Part shown: positions 26,661 to 35,009 of the stretch, in pieces
Position numbering within the stretch: the first letter of the stretch is position 1
Layout of the letters: each line of letters starts with the position of its first letter
From: JAOAPG01 sp963791575
GTDB lineage: Bacteria; Acidobacteriota; Terriglobia; Terriglobales; Acidobacteriaceae
Reading direction: 5' to 3'
NCBI GenBank assembly: GCA_963791575.1
Contig: CAWBSY010000011.1
Coordinates: forward strand, 248,001-312,000
Length of the DNA stretch: 64,000 nucleotides
Program-made: the position numbers and the translations under genes
Notes under the pieces: generated by a model
The model's input: the letters and a program-made list of their open reading frames with translations, nothing else
Told to the model about the DNA's origin: nothing
Databases searched by the model: none

Positions 26661-27028
26661 TTACAGCCTCCCTCCAGTAGGACAAGCTTTAACTTTGCGT
26701 GAGAACAAAAGAAAAATGATGCCAATGATTCCGATTCAGTCAGAACGAGAGTGTTCGACTCAGGAACGAGTGCTGCCTGATCAATCAACAATGAATACGG
26801 TTGGACAAGCTGAAACCTGGGATTGCTGGATGGTACGAAGATCGAGTGAACGACAAACATACCTTCACGTATCGGCTGTCTGAAGCGAGTCTGTTCACCT
26901 GTCGAGACGACGTGGGACAGTTTTGCCGCTTTGTGTGAGGAGTCCAAATTAAACATGCTGTCAGCGAACAGACCAGTCCAGGAAAGCACAATGACTGAAC
27001 ACAAAATGACCGTATGTATTGGGGCCAT
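26636..27028 (-). CDS. Hypothetical secreted protein
   Basis: This is 130 residues. AAAGGA lies about 6 bases before the ATG. The N-terminus 'MAPIHTVILCSVIVLSWTGLFADS' looks like a signal peptide. The rest has no known motif, and the end ('FFFCSHAKLKLVLLEGG') is odd for a mature protein, so the frame may be wrong near its 3' end. Confidence 0.35.
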   Translation of the reverse strand: MAPIHTVILCSVIVLSWTGLFADSMFNLDSSHKAAKLSHVVSTGEQTRFRQPIREGMFVVHSIFVPSSNPRFQLVQPYSLLIDQAALVPESNTLVLTESESLASFFFCSHAKLKLVLLEGGCKCLGIIGS

Positions 27029-27400
27029 GTTGGTCCTTTAAGGTAATAAAATTTGGTAACTCAGCGAGATTCCGTGCAGAAAAACTATGTCAGAGAACTA
27101 GCGATGTGCGGTTACCTGGAGATTAATAACTGTCCACAGGCACGGCACCAACTCACAGCAGCAATCGCGAGAGTCATGCCGTGTGCCCGCATTGATGGGA
27201 AAGGACAGCCATAGTTACTCGATATCCGGCGTCATGGACGCTAGAAGTAAGGTCGAGCGTTCGCGATGGTGATTTTCGTTAACATGCTCCGAGGCTATTT
27301 TCATCAATCTATCGTCGGCCAAAACGATCCTGTCTGGCTGCTTGTCCCTTCACGGTTTATAATCAACAGTTTTGGAACATAATTTCCCAGGGAGCTCACG
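27029..27400. other. Intergenic region with possible frr promoter
   Basis: This is 372 bases without a gene. TATAAT at 27358-27363 lies 37 bases before the frr start and may be its -10 box; the matching -35 (TGGCTG, 27335-27340) is poor. GGGAG upstream of the frr ATG is a suitable ribosome site. Otherwise nothing was seen. Confidence 0.35.
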
Positions 27401-27991
27401 ATGGCTCAAGCAATGATGGCGGGTGTTCCCGCTTTGAAAGACACTTATCTTCAACTCAAAACTCGCATGGACAAGGCGGTCGACGATTTCCGCAAGGCTC
27501 TAGCAGCGACCCGCACCGGACGCGCCTCCGTGCATATGCTCGATACCGTCTCCGTCGAGTACTACGGTTCGCAGATGCCGCTCAACCAACTGGCGCAGGT
27601 ACACGCGCCCGAGCCACAGCTCATCACCATCCAGCCATTCGACGCCACCTCTTTACCGGCAATCGAGAAGGCGATTCGGACTGCCGAACTCGGACTCAAT
27701 CCCATGAACGATGGCAAGATCGTCCGTGTGCCAGTACCGCCGCTCAACGAAGAACGCCGCCGCGATATGGTGAAGCACTTGAACAAAGTGCTCGAGGAAC
27801 ATCGCACCGCGGTTCGCAACGTTCGCCGCGATGGTAATGACGCCATCAAGAAGGCGATGAAGGACAAGAAAATTAGCGAAGACGAAGAAAAGCGCGCCAT
27901 GGATGAAATCCAAAAGCTCACCGATGGCGAGATCAGCAAGATGGAAGAGATGAGCAGGAGCAAAGAAAAAGAAGTGATGGAGATTAAGTAG
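27401..27991 (+). CDS. frr: Ribosome recycling factor
   Basis: This is a 196-residue protein that works with EF-G to split ribosomes after termination. It has 'MDKAVDDFRKALAATRTGRAS', 'VEYYGSQMPLNQLAQV', 'IQPFDATSLPAIEKAIRTAELGLNP' in parts, 'IRVPVPPLNEERRRDMVKHL'-like text, and a Lys/Glu-rich C-terminal helix. It is slightly longer than E. coli RRF because of about 10 extra N-terminal residues; an internal ATG at codon 6 is possible. It is intact, unlike the five genes that normally precede it. The stop is followed at once by a heptamer repeat. Confidence 0.95.
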   Translation: MAQAMMAGVPALKDTYLQLKTRMDKAVDDFRKALAATRTGRASVHMLDTVSVEYYGSQMPLNQLAQVHAPEPQLITIQPFDATSLPAIEKAIRTAELGLNPMNDGKIVRVPVPPLNEERRRDMVKHLNKVLEEHRTAVRNVRRDGNDAIKKAMKDKKISEDEEKRAMDEIQKLTDGEISKMEEMSRSKEKEVMEIK

Positions 27992-27994
27992 AGC

Positions 27995-28036
27995 AGCTCT
28001 TAGCTGTTAGCTATTAGCTCCTAGCTTTCAGCTTGC
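27995..28036. repeat. AGCT heptamer array after frr
   Basis: Six exact 7-base units start with AGCT: AGCTCTT, AGCTGTT, AGCTATT, AGCTCCT, AGCTTTC and AGCTTGC. The array starts four bases after the frr stop. On the opposite strand it reads like the AGCTAAG units in front of rpsI, so the two arrays are of the same type in opposite orientation. Confidence 0.75.
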
Positions 28037-28073
28037 AAAATCGGTCGAAGAAGAGCTGGCGATTAAGCGCCAC

Positions 28074-28685
28074 TCACTTTGGATCAGGACGTTCGGTCAC
28101 CGGCTTCTCGCCAACTCCGGGCAATGGAGCCTTTGCCCCGCCAACAGCTTCCCCTTTGGTCATCGCATCGATGCTCGAATATGCGTAAATCGTGGGCGCG
28201 TGGTTCTGCATTAATCCCCCCGTATCCGCCGTCGGTCCGTAATTGCTGTGTAGATCGTGGCCCAGCATTCGCAACATGGCCATCAATTGGCCGCGATGAT
28301 GTGAAGTATGCGTCATGCGGCGCAACATCACCCACGCCCGCGAGCGAGCTACATCAAAAAACTTTGTGTCTTCCTCCCACCAGTTTTCGCCCTTTTCCCC
28401 CAACGCCATCAGCCGCTTGCCGCTATCCTCGGCGTATTGTTTGATAAAGTCCAAGCGATTCTCTTGTTTCGGCAAAGGAGGGGCGCCAACGTCAATTCCG
28501 AGCATGTTGCGGAACCACAGATCCTCGCTTACACACTGATGCACCATTTGCTCGCGGACACTTCGGCCGCGAGGATCGCCGTTGCGAGGGCGTACCGGAA
28601 GTTCTTCATCCTTGAACTCACTCCAGACGCTCAGTATCTTTATCCGCTCAGTTTCGTAAGTGTCAACTAGGAACGCGTATCTCAT
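28074..28685 (-). CDS. DinB-family putative metal-dependent hydrolase
   Basis: This is a 203-residue four-helix protein. 'SVREQMVHQCVSEDLWFRNML' has the first His, and 'RMTHTSHHRGQLMAMLRML' has the C-terminal HxxHHRGQ motif of DinB/YfiT-like proteins that bind a metal with three His. Functions in the family range from thiol transfer to unknown. The C-terminal 40 residues are Pro/Gly-rich and probably disordered. Confidence 0.8.
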   Translation of the reverse strand: MRYAFLVDTYETERIKILSVWSEFKDEELPVRPRNGDPRGRSVREQMVHQCVSEDLWFRNMLGIDVGAPPLPKQENRLDFIKQYAEDSGKRLMALGEKGENWWEEDTKFFDVARSRAWVMLRRMTHTSHHRGQLMAMLRMLGHDLHSNYGPTADTGGLMQNHAPTIYAYSSIDAMTKGEAVGGAKAPLPGVGEKPVTERPDPK

Positions 28686-28823
28686 GGCTGTAGGCCCACT
28701 TAATTCATCAGATATTCACACAGGGAATCAACCTGCTCCCGCAACATTAAGATTACCAACATCGGCAGGCGCAACATTGCCATAAGATGAGAAATATCCG
28801 GAGTTCCTCGCTACAATGAACCT

Positions 28824-29516
28824 GTGAAACCAAGCATATTTGTTATCGAAGACGATCCCGATATCTCCCGTCTGGTGCGCCATCACCTTGAGGGCGCCGG
28901 ATTTGCCGTTAAAGTTTTTCCCACCGGAAATACAGTCATTGCTGAAGCCGAGCGGCAACGGCCCACCGTCTTCATTTTAGATATCATGGTTCCCGGTAAA
29001 GACGGCCTCGACCTCTGCCGGCAAATTCGTGGGACTCAGTCTCTTGCTGCCGTTCCTGTAATTTTCTTGACCGCGAAGAGCAGCGAGGCCGATCGCATTC
29101 TAGGCCTCGAACTTGGAGCCGACGATTACATAGCAAAGCCTTTCAGTCCTCGCGAGCTGGTTGCCCGGGTGAAAGCTGTCTTGCGGCGCTTCGAACGTCC
29201 GCTCTCGCAATCTCCGGTAAAGGTTGGCGAAATCGAAATCGATCCCGGCGCCATGACTCTGATGGTAGCCGGCAAGGCGATCACCACCACCGCGACCGAG
29301 TTCCGGCTGCTGGATTATTTTGCTCGCCACATAGGCCGAGTCTTTACGCGGGACCAACTTCTCGATTCCGTCTGGCGGGACACTTCTTACGTTACGCCGC
29401 GCTCGGTTGACGTTTATGTTCGTCGCATTCGCGAGAAGATTGAACCGGACCCTGAAAATCCCCGCTACCTTAAAACGGTTCGGGGCGCGGGCTATCGCTT
29501 CGAAACCCCTAAATGA
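28824..29516 (+). CDS. OmpR/PhoB-type response regulator
   Basis: This is a 230-residue protein with a GTG start at 28824. The receiver domain has acidic residues 'VIEDDPD', phospho-acceptor Asp53 in 'FILDIMVPGKDG' and Lys in 'IFLTAKSSEAD'. The C-terminal winged helix has 'TATEFRLLDYFARHIGRVFTRDQLL' in parts and 'YVTPRSVDVYVRRIREKIE'. It is followed after 10 bp by its sensor kinase. Homology and the downstream phoU gene make PhoB the likely role, so I name it PhoB-like. Confidence 0.9.
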   Translation: MKPSIFVIEDDPDISRLVRHHLEGAGFAVKVFPTGNTVIAEAERQRPTVFILDIMVPGKDGLDLCRQIRGTQSLAAVPVIFLTAKSSEADRILGLELGADDYIAKPFSPRELVARVKAVLRRFERPLSQSPVKVGEIEIDPGAMTLMVAGKAITTTATEFRLLDYFARHIGRVFTRDQLLDSVWRDTSYVTPRSVDVYVRRIREKIEPDPENPRYLKTVRGAGYRFETPK

Positions 29517-29526
29517 GAGCTCTTAA

Positions 29527-31239
29527 GTGAGGAAGCGGATTTTTCTTAAGCTGCTGGCTGCCTTCGCGCTCGTCATCGTGGCCACCGTCGGCATGCTGGA
29601 TCTGTTCGTCCATCGTAGCTGGGAGAATTCTCTTCGTCAGGAAATCGAACGCAATCTCCGCCAGAAAACTGTGATGCTTGCGCATCGCGTGAACACCGAC
29701 CGCCAGACCCACAGCGTTCAGGACATCGTTTCTCAAGAAGGACAAGCTGCCGGAGCGCGCGCAACTCTCATTGACATGACCGGCCGAGTACTGGCCGACT
29801 CCGAGGCGACCGCTTCCTCCATGCCAAGCATGGCTTTGCAGCCAGAATTTGCAACAGCGCTCAAAGGAGAGATTGGCAGTGACGTACGCCAAAGGCAAAC
29901 TTTTGGTAGTGCGTATTTATATATTGCAGCTCCCGTGGAAGGAGGCGCAGTTCGCCTCGCCTACTCTCTCTCGGATATCGAAACCACCGCGTCTCATGTT
30001 CAAAATGCTTTGCTTATGACTATGGCGCTGGCCTTCCTTGTAGCGGTCGTTATTGCTGGAATTGCCGCGCAATCGATGGCAAAACGATTACAACGCATCG
30101 TGAAATTTGCAGATCAGATTGCAACCGGCAATCTTGGGGCGCGAATTGCCGAGAACTCAGACGACGAAGTCGGACAAGTTGCTGCCGCTCTCGATAAAAC
30201 CGCGCGCGGTCTGGAAGGAAACTTCGCCGCTCTGCAAACCAGCCAGCGGCAGCTGGAAACACTCCTCAACAGTATGCAGGATGCCGTCATTGCGATTGGA
30301 CCGGATCAGCGCGTCCAATGGGCGAATCAAATGATGGACAAGCTAATTCGTCAGCATACGCGACTAAATGCGCCAATTATTGAAACAGTTCGTGATCCCG
30401 ATTTTCTCCACGCCTTGCGCAGTGCCAGTGAGTCCAGAACAGTTTCTACAGCCCGCGCAACTTCAATTGTGCCCTCTCACACTTTTGACGTAACCGCGGC
30501 TCCGATGCCCGGCGGCGGAGCAGTGGCGGTGTTGCGCGATCTAACTGAAACCGAGCGAGTGGAAAAGACGCGCCGCGACTTTATCGCGAACGTGTCACAC
30601 GAACTGCGCACCCCTCTTACGTCTATTCAGGGCTACACCGAAACCCTGCTTGATAGTGCGTCGGAAGACGATCATGTGCGGGACTTTCTCGAAATTATCC
30701 GTAAAAATGCCGCACGCATGTCTCGGCTTACGGAAGATTTGTTGACGCTAGCGCGAGTCGAATCCGGCGAGCAGCGGTTCGAAATCCGGACTGTCACGCC
30801 GGAAGAGCTTCTGCGGGAAGCGGTCGAGAGTTTCGAAGACCTTGCCCATGCGCAGGGAATTCTGTTGCGCATCGAAGAAGTAGCCGCCGGTCCGGTCAAG
30901 GCGGATAGCGAAGCCATTCACCAAGTCTTATCAAATCTTATCGACAATGCGCTAAAGTACGGCGCTTCCGGCGGCAAGATTTTGCTGGGTGCACGGCCCG
31001 CCGATCAGGCGATTGAATTTTATGTCCGCGACCTTGGCCCTGGGATACCTTCCGAGCATCTTCGGCGTCTGTTTGAGCGCTTCTATCGAGTGGACAAAGC
31101 TCGTTCCCGCGAATCCGGCGGCACTGGCTTGGGGCTGGCCATCGCCAAACATATTATGCTGGCGCATGGTGGAACTATCCGCGCCGAAAGCGAACTCAAC
31201 CACGGATCCACATTTCTGTTCACGCTTCCGTTAGCCTAA
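29527..31239 (+). CDS. PhoR-type sensor histidine kinase
   Basis: This is a 570-residue protein with a GTG start at 29527. The order is: TM1 (about 7-27), a periplasmic sensor region to about 160, TM2 (about 163-182), HAMP, PAS-like domain (about 245-340), and a HisKA box 'FIANVSHELRTPLTSIQGYTE' with His358. Then come the ATPase motifs N 'SNLIDNALKYG', G1 'DLGPGIPSEHL' and G2 'GGTGLGLAIAKH'. The domain order matches PhoR with an added periplasmic domain. It pairs with the regulator just upstream. Confidence 0.9.
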   Translation: MRKRIFLKLLAAFALVIVATVGMLDLFVHRSWENSLRQEIERNLRQKTVMLAHRVNTDRQTHSVQDIVSQEGQAAGARATLIDMTGRVLADSEATASSMPSMALQPEFATALKGEIGSDVRQRQTFGSAYLYIAAPVEGGAVRLAYSLSDIETTASHVQNALLMTMALAFLVAVVIAGIAAQSMAKRLQRIVKFADQIATGNLGARIAENSDDEVGQVAAALDKTARGLEGNFAALQTSQRQLETLLNSMQDAVIAIGPDQRVQWANQMMDKLIRQHTRLNAPIIETVRDPDFLHALRSASESRTVSTARATSIVPSHTFDVTAAPMPGGGAVAVLRDLTETERVEKTRRDFIANVSHELRTPLTSIQGYTETLLDSASEDDHVRDFLEIIRKNAARMSRLTEDLLTLARVESGEQRFEIRTVTPEELLREAVESFEDLAHAQGILLRIEEVAAGPVKADSEAIHQVLSNLIDNALKYGASGGKILLGARPADQAIEFYVRDLGPGIPSEHLRRLFERFYRVDKARSRESGGTGLGLAIAKHIMLAHGGTIRAESELNHGSTFLFTLPLA

Positions 31240-31382
31240 ACCCAAGGCAGCCTAATCCCCAATGTCCTAGGGGCCCCTGATTACTAACGTAAATTGACCC
31301 GGTTACTAACAGAAACCTAACCTTTGAAATGTACTGAGGATCTTAGCCCGCCAAAGAAATATCCCAGTATCCGGAGACGCCT

Positions 31383-32432
31383 ATGCGGCTTTCGAAACGT
31401 TTCATCAACACTTTCTTGCTAATTGCGCTTGAGGGCGCTTTGCCTTGCTTAGCACAAACACCGAAAAAACTTATTAAAATCGGCTTCTCGATTGAGGCCC
31501 TCACGGGTGAGCGCTGGAAGACGGATTTGGATGAATTTCAAAAACGTGCGGAGCAACTTGGTGCCGAGGTCCTTACCCGCTCGGCAGATGGCGACGATGA
31601 TTTGCAGTTCCAGCAAGTCAAAGATCTTCTCGACACTAACATTGATGTACTAGTACTATTGCCGCATGACACCGAGAAATCAAGCCGCATCGTGGATGTG
31701 GCACATGCAAAGCATGTCCCGGTTATAAGCTACGATCGTTTGGTGCACAATCCATCCGTCGATTTGTATATCGGCTTTGATCTCTATTCCGTTGGGATAC
31801 TTCAAGCGCAATCTCTAGTACAGAACGCGCCGAAGGGAAATTACATCCTGTTGGGTGGATCTCCGCTGGACATCAACTCCAAAGTTGTTCGCTCGGGGCA
31901 GATGAAAGTGCTGCAGCCGTTCATTGATCGAGGAGATATCAAGGTTGTTGCCGATCTGTGGGTGCCGGAATGGAGCCCTACGCAGGCTTACATACTAGTT
32001 TCTCAGGAACTGCAGCGAACGAGTGCTCCCATAAGCGCCATTGTGGCGTCCAATGACGGAATAGCCGGGGGTGCGATCCAGGCGCTTGAGGACGAAAAAC
32101 GCTCCGGAAAGGTTCTGGTTTCAGGTCAGGATGCGGATCTTGCAGCCGTAGTGCGCTTATTTGAGGGCACCCAATTGATGACTGTCTACAAACCTCTGCC
32201 GGAAGAAGCCCGCTCAGCGGCTACGGCCGCAGTGCAATTAGCCAGGCACGAGAAGATACAAAGTCTCCAATTGATACCGAATGGGGAGCTGAAGACTAAA
32301 GCAATCCTACTCACGCCAATCGCGGTAGATCGAAATAACGTGAGGTCTACGGTAATTAAGGATGGCTTTCAAAAACTAGAGGTGGTGAAACAATCGCTGC
32401 CCAAGGATAAACTCGCAGAACTCACGAACTAG
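31383..32432 (+). CDS. Periplasmic sugar-binding protein (XylF-like)
   Basis: This is a 349-residue secreted protein with a signal peptide to about residue 25 ('LLIALEGALPCLAQ'). It is a type I periplasmic binding fold of the ribose/xylose group: 'IGFSIEALTGERWKTDLDEF', 'LLPHDTEKSSRIVDVAHAKHVPVISYDRL' in parts, 'ASNDGIAGGAIQALE' and 'SGQDADLAAVVRLFEGTQLMTVYK'. There are no permease or ATPase genes beside it, so it may act as a sensor partner or use a distant transporter. It lies between the PhoR-like kinase and phoU. Confidence 0.85.
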   Translation: MRLSKRFINTFLLIALEGALPCLAQTPKKLIKIGFSIEALTGERWKTDLDEFQKRAEQLGAEVLTRSADGDDDLQFQQVKDLLDTNIDVLVLLPHDTEKSSRIVDVAHAKHVPVISYDRLVHNPSVDLYIGFDLYSVGILQAQSLVQNAPKGNYILLGGSPLDINSKVVRSGQMKVLQPFIDRGDIKVVADLWVPEWSPTQAYILVSQELQRTSAPISAIVASNDGIAGGAIQALEDEKRSGKVLVSGQDADLAAVVRLFEGTQLMTVYKPLPEEARSAATAAVQLARHEKIQSLQLIPNGELKTKAILLTPIAVDRNNVRSTVIKDGFQKLEVVKQSLPKDKLAELTN

Positions 32433-32725
32433 ATTCATCCACTTCCTAGCTCTTCGTAGCACCGAATGAGCTTTCTTCCAGCGAATTGATCTCCGGGTCC
32501 GATCACTGCGTTCTCGCCCGTTCCCGAAGCTGCATCCACGAAACCCTGTGGAAATTTACATTCTATTAACCCACTGCGTGGAAAACCGATTATTCTACGC
32601 GCAGAGGTGTCCCCTTGCGCGCCAGTGCATTGCGAGTGCGAGCCGGTCGCTTGTTGACATTAGGAAAGACCAGAGCAAAGCCAACAGGAAAGCCCACCGA
32701 AGCAATGCTCACGGAAGGGAAACCT

Positions 32726-33451
32726 ATGAGTTCTGCCACCCTAAAGAGTCCCGAGCCGGAGCCCGTGCACGCTCACCTCGTCCGGCGAACCATTGAAGCT
32801 TGTCACGTTGCACAAGAAGCCGCTGCCACCGCCGCTGAGGGCGTAGCCACCGGATCATCTTCCCTGTTGAACACCATTCGCGAACGCGAAAAAGAACTCG
32901 ACAAGCTCGACATGGAAATCGACGCGGGCGTAACCGTCGCCATCACGAAGGTCAGCGAAACCGAGGCGCGCGAGTTATTGGCCTGCATGAAATTCATGAT
33001 TGGCCTTGAACGCATCGGCGATCTCTTGCTTAGTTTCGCCAGCAGCGCGCAGGCTGCCGGATGTCATCTCGATCCCGAAGACATTCGCGACCTCACGCAC
33101 ATGGCGACCGTGCTTGAAAAAATGCTTTCGGACGTGGGCGCGGCATTTTCCACTCGCGACGTAAAAAAGGCAATTGATGTTCTTCGCGCTGACGCCGAAA
33201 TGGACCGCCTGCGTAATCTCATCTTCATGCGCCACATTGAAAATCCCGAACACTTGCAACGCCAGGCTAGCTTGCAAGTCATCTTCATGACCCAATCTCT
33301 GGAACGCGCCGGCGACCACGCCAAGAATCTCGCAGAGGAAGTTTGTCACTTTGTAAGCGGACACACCGTCCGTCACGTAATGATGACCTACGACAAGCCA
33401 ATCGAACAGATGTTCCTCGACTGGCTCCGTCACCGCGACGACAAGCACTAA
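32726..33451 (+). CDS. phoU: PhoU-family phosphate regulator
   Basis: I use the ATG at 32726, which has GGAAGGG 8-14 bases upstream; longer in-frame starts to 32615 have no ribosome site. The 241 residues contain the two PhoU metal-binding repeats: 'MIGLERIGDLLLSFA' in the first half and 'SLERAGDHAKNLAEEV' in the second. PhoU connects the Pst transporter to PhoR and dampens the Pho response. No pst genes are in the window. Confidence 0.85.
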   Translation: MSSATLKSPEPEPVHAHLVRRTIEACHVAQEAAATAAEGVATGSSSLLNTIREREKELDKLDMEIDAGVTVAITKVSETEARELLACMKFMIGLERIGDLLLSFASSAQAAGCHLDPEDIRDLTHMATVLEKMLSDVGAAFSTRDVKKAIDVLRADAEMDRLRNLIFMRHIENPEHLQRQASLQVIFMTQSLERAGDHAKNLAEEVCHFVSGHTVRHVMMTYDKPIEQMFLDWLRHRDDKH

Positions 33452-33459
33452 GAAATGTG

Positions 33460-33483
33460 GGCGGAAGCGAGTGGGAGTCGAAC
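33460..33483. repeat. Partial tRNA-Sec 3' end (att-like direct repeat)
   Basis: These 24 bases are identical to 34866-34889, the 3' quarter of the selenocysteine tRNA gene (T-loop to the second C of CCA), in the same orientation. Identity stops sharply on both sides. The copy lies in the otherwise empty 33452-33772 gap, next to a small TTTGC-GTATT-GCAAA hairpin (33487-33501). Such duplications usually mark where an element integrated into the 3' end of a tRNA gene. Confidence 0.6.
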
Positions 33484-33772
33484 TCCTTTGCGTATTGCAA
33501 ACACGGTAAATACCTTTAGAATCAATCGCTCGTTCCGCACGAAAACGCAGCTTCCGCAACTATCTAAACACGAATAACACAGAGACGGTGACGGATCCCC
33601 ATCAAAACGTCCTGGATCATCTTCCGACATTCTCTTCAGTCCGGCACGGTTTTTGATACTTGGTCTAATGGCCGATTTATCGACAGCTTACATCCTGGCC
33701 GCTGAATGCCGATTCGATGCTGCGCCCTTGGCAGCGTTGCGATAGATTGAAATTCGAATACGGAGTCCGCGA

Positions 33773-34249
33773 ATGGAGCCAGCAAAACACATTATCAAAA
33801 GATTCGTTGAGGAATTGTGGAATGCTCGCAGACTCGACGTTGCAGACCAGATCTTTTCTGAGGATTGCGTGACCCATCAGCTTCGCTCTGGCGTCTTAGC
33901 CGAACCTGCCCGTCGTGGGCCTCAGGCAATGAAGGAACACGTATCGGGTTGGCTAATGAGCTTTCCCGATTTGCGCTTCAATATCGAGCAGATGATCGCA
34001 GAGCCAGACCGCGTTGTGAGCCAGTTAGTGATGGAAGGCACGCATCAGGGGACGTGGATGGGAATTTCGCCGACGGGCAAAAGATTACATATCCGCATGA
34101 TGACGATACACCGCATCGTAAACAGCAAGATTGCCGAGGCCTGGGTATTAGTGGAATCGCTCGGCCTCTTTCAACAGCTAGGCGTGCTCCCTAGTACGGC
34201 AGAATTGATCCGCAACTTCGCTCAGCATGCCGGTTCCGGGTCACAGTAA
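33773..34249 (+). CDS. SnoaL-like polyketide cyclase-family protein
   Basis: This is a 158-residue NTF2-fold protein of the SnoaL/ester-cyclase type. 'FVEELWNARRLDVADQIFSEDCVTH', 'GPQAMKEHVSGWLMSFPDLRFNIEQM' and 'MEGTHQGTWMGISPTGKRL' (each in parts) are the usual blocks. Such proteins are common and mostly uncharacterised. It is the first of two genes between the tRNA-Sec gene and its duplicated end. Confidence 0.8.
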   Translation: MEPAKHIIKRFVEELWNARRLDVADQIFSEDCVTHQLRSGVLAEPARRGPQAMKEHVSGWLMSFPDLRFNIEQMIAEPDRVVSQLVMEGTHQGTWMGISPTGKRLHIRMMTIHRIVNSKIAEAWVLVESLGLFQQLGVLPSTAELIRNFAQHAGSGSQ

Positions 34250-34382
34250 CTTGACGCTACCAGGCCTTTGCGCTTATTGACCTTGTAGAGCGGGCCGTTA
34301 GATATTAGGTCATTACGTAGCGATCCCGAGATTGTGTGCCCGCATCTAAACAGCAAATTCTCGTATTTACTAAGGAGGAGCA

Positions 34383-34610
34383 ATGATCGAACGGAACATT
34401 ACTTTGCCGGAAATGATTCTTTGGACCGGGACGCGTATCGCACTTGGCGCGGGCATAGGCATGTTGATTTCAAGGGGACTTAGCAAGGACGCTATGAAGG
34501 CGGCCGGATTAGCGCTGACAGTCGTAGGAGGGTTTACGACGATTCCACTCGCGATCTCCATCATAGGTAAGAAAAATTTGACTCGGCCTGAAATCCGCTC
34601 AGTCGCTTAG
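34383..34610 (+). CDS. Small glycine-rich membrane protein
   Basis: This is 75 residues with a strong AAGGAGGAG ribosome site just before the ATG. Two hydrophobic helices are visible, 'TGTRIALGAGIGMLISRGL' and 'AAGLALTVVGGFTTIPLAIS', with small-residue spacing like a glycine zipper. The function is unknown. It lies in the interval between the tRNA-Sec gene and its duplicated 3' end. Confidence 0.65.
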   Translation: MIERNITLPEMILWTGTRIALGAGIGMLISRGLSKDAMKAAGLALTVVGGFTTIPLAISIIGKKNLTRPEIRSVA

Positions 34611-34864
34611 CCTCGAATACTCAAGGGATTCACGGGAGACAGTTCGCAGCGACTCTCCTGAAACAGGCGACCGGCCCAACTGTTGCAAACAGCGATTACG
34701 CTCCCAACCGAGAATCGTGACCAGCGCGAAATCCGAGTACCTAGAACATCAGCCAAAAACATCCGGAGTGGAGCAGGGCGGGAATCCACAAGATAGATAA
34801 ATAAAGCGTGAGAGCTTCTAACCATTTGCTGTTTATGTCTCCCTATACTAAGGTGACAGATAAT

Positions 34865-34962
34865 TGGCGGAAGCGAGTGGGAGTCGAACCCACCGATGAC
34901 GGGGTAACCCGCCATCCGCCGGTTTTGAAGACCGGGACAATCACCGGATCATATGCGCTTCC
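34865..34962 (-). tRNA. selC: tRNA-Sec (anticodon TCA)
   Basis: On the minus strand the 98-base gene starts GGAAGCG and ends CGCTTCC-G-CCA, with an encoded CCA. The anticodon arm CCGGTCTTCAAAACCGG carries TCA in the loop, the opal anticodon of selenocysteine tRNA. A long variable arm is followed by the T-arm GTGGGTTCGACTCCCAC. The length, discriminator G, TTCAAA loop and GGTTCGACTCC arm match E. coli selC closely. It implies that the organism decodes UGA as selenocysteine; selA/selB/selD are not in the window. Confidence 0.92.
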
Positions 34963-35009
34963 AGAGAAAAAATGAGAAGACTGGCCGGGTCGCAAGTTAA
35001 GACAACGGT

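Noticed and set aside
19246..28036. AGCT heptamer arrays as CRISPR repeats
   Set aside because: Units are 7 bases with no spacers and no cas genes; they are simple short tandem repeats.
31278..31309. TTACTAAC direct repeats upstream of the sugar-binding protein as Pho boxes
   Set aside because: They do not match the known CTGTCAT-type Pho box and have the wrong spacing.
33460..33540. A second complete tRNA gene
   Set aside because: Only the 24 bases of the 3' end match; no anticodon arm or acceptor 5' strand can be found.
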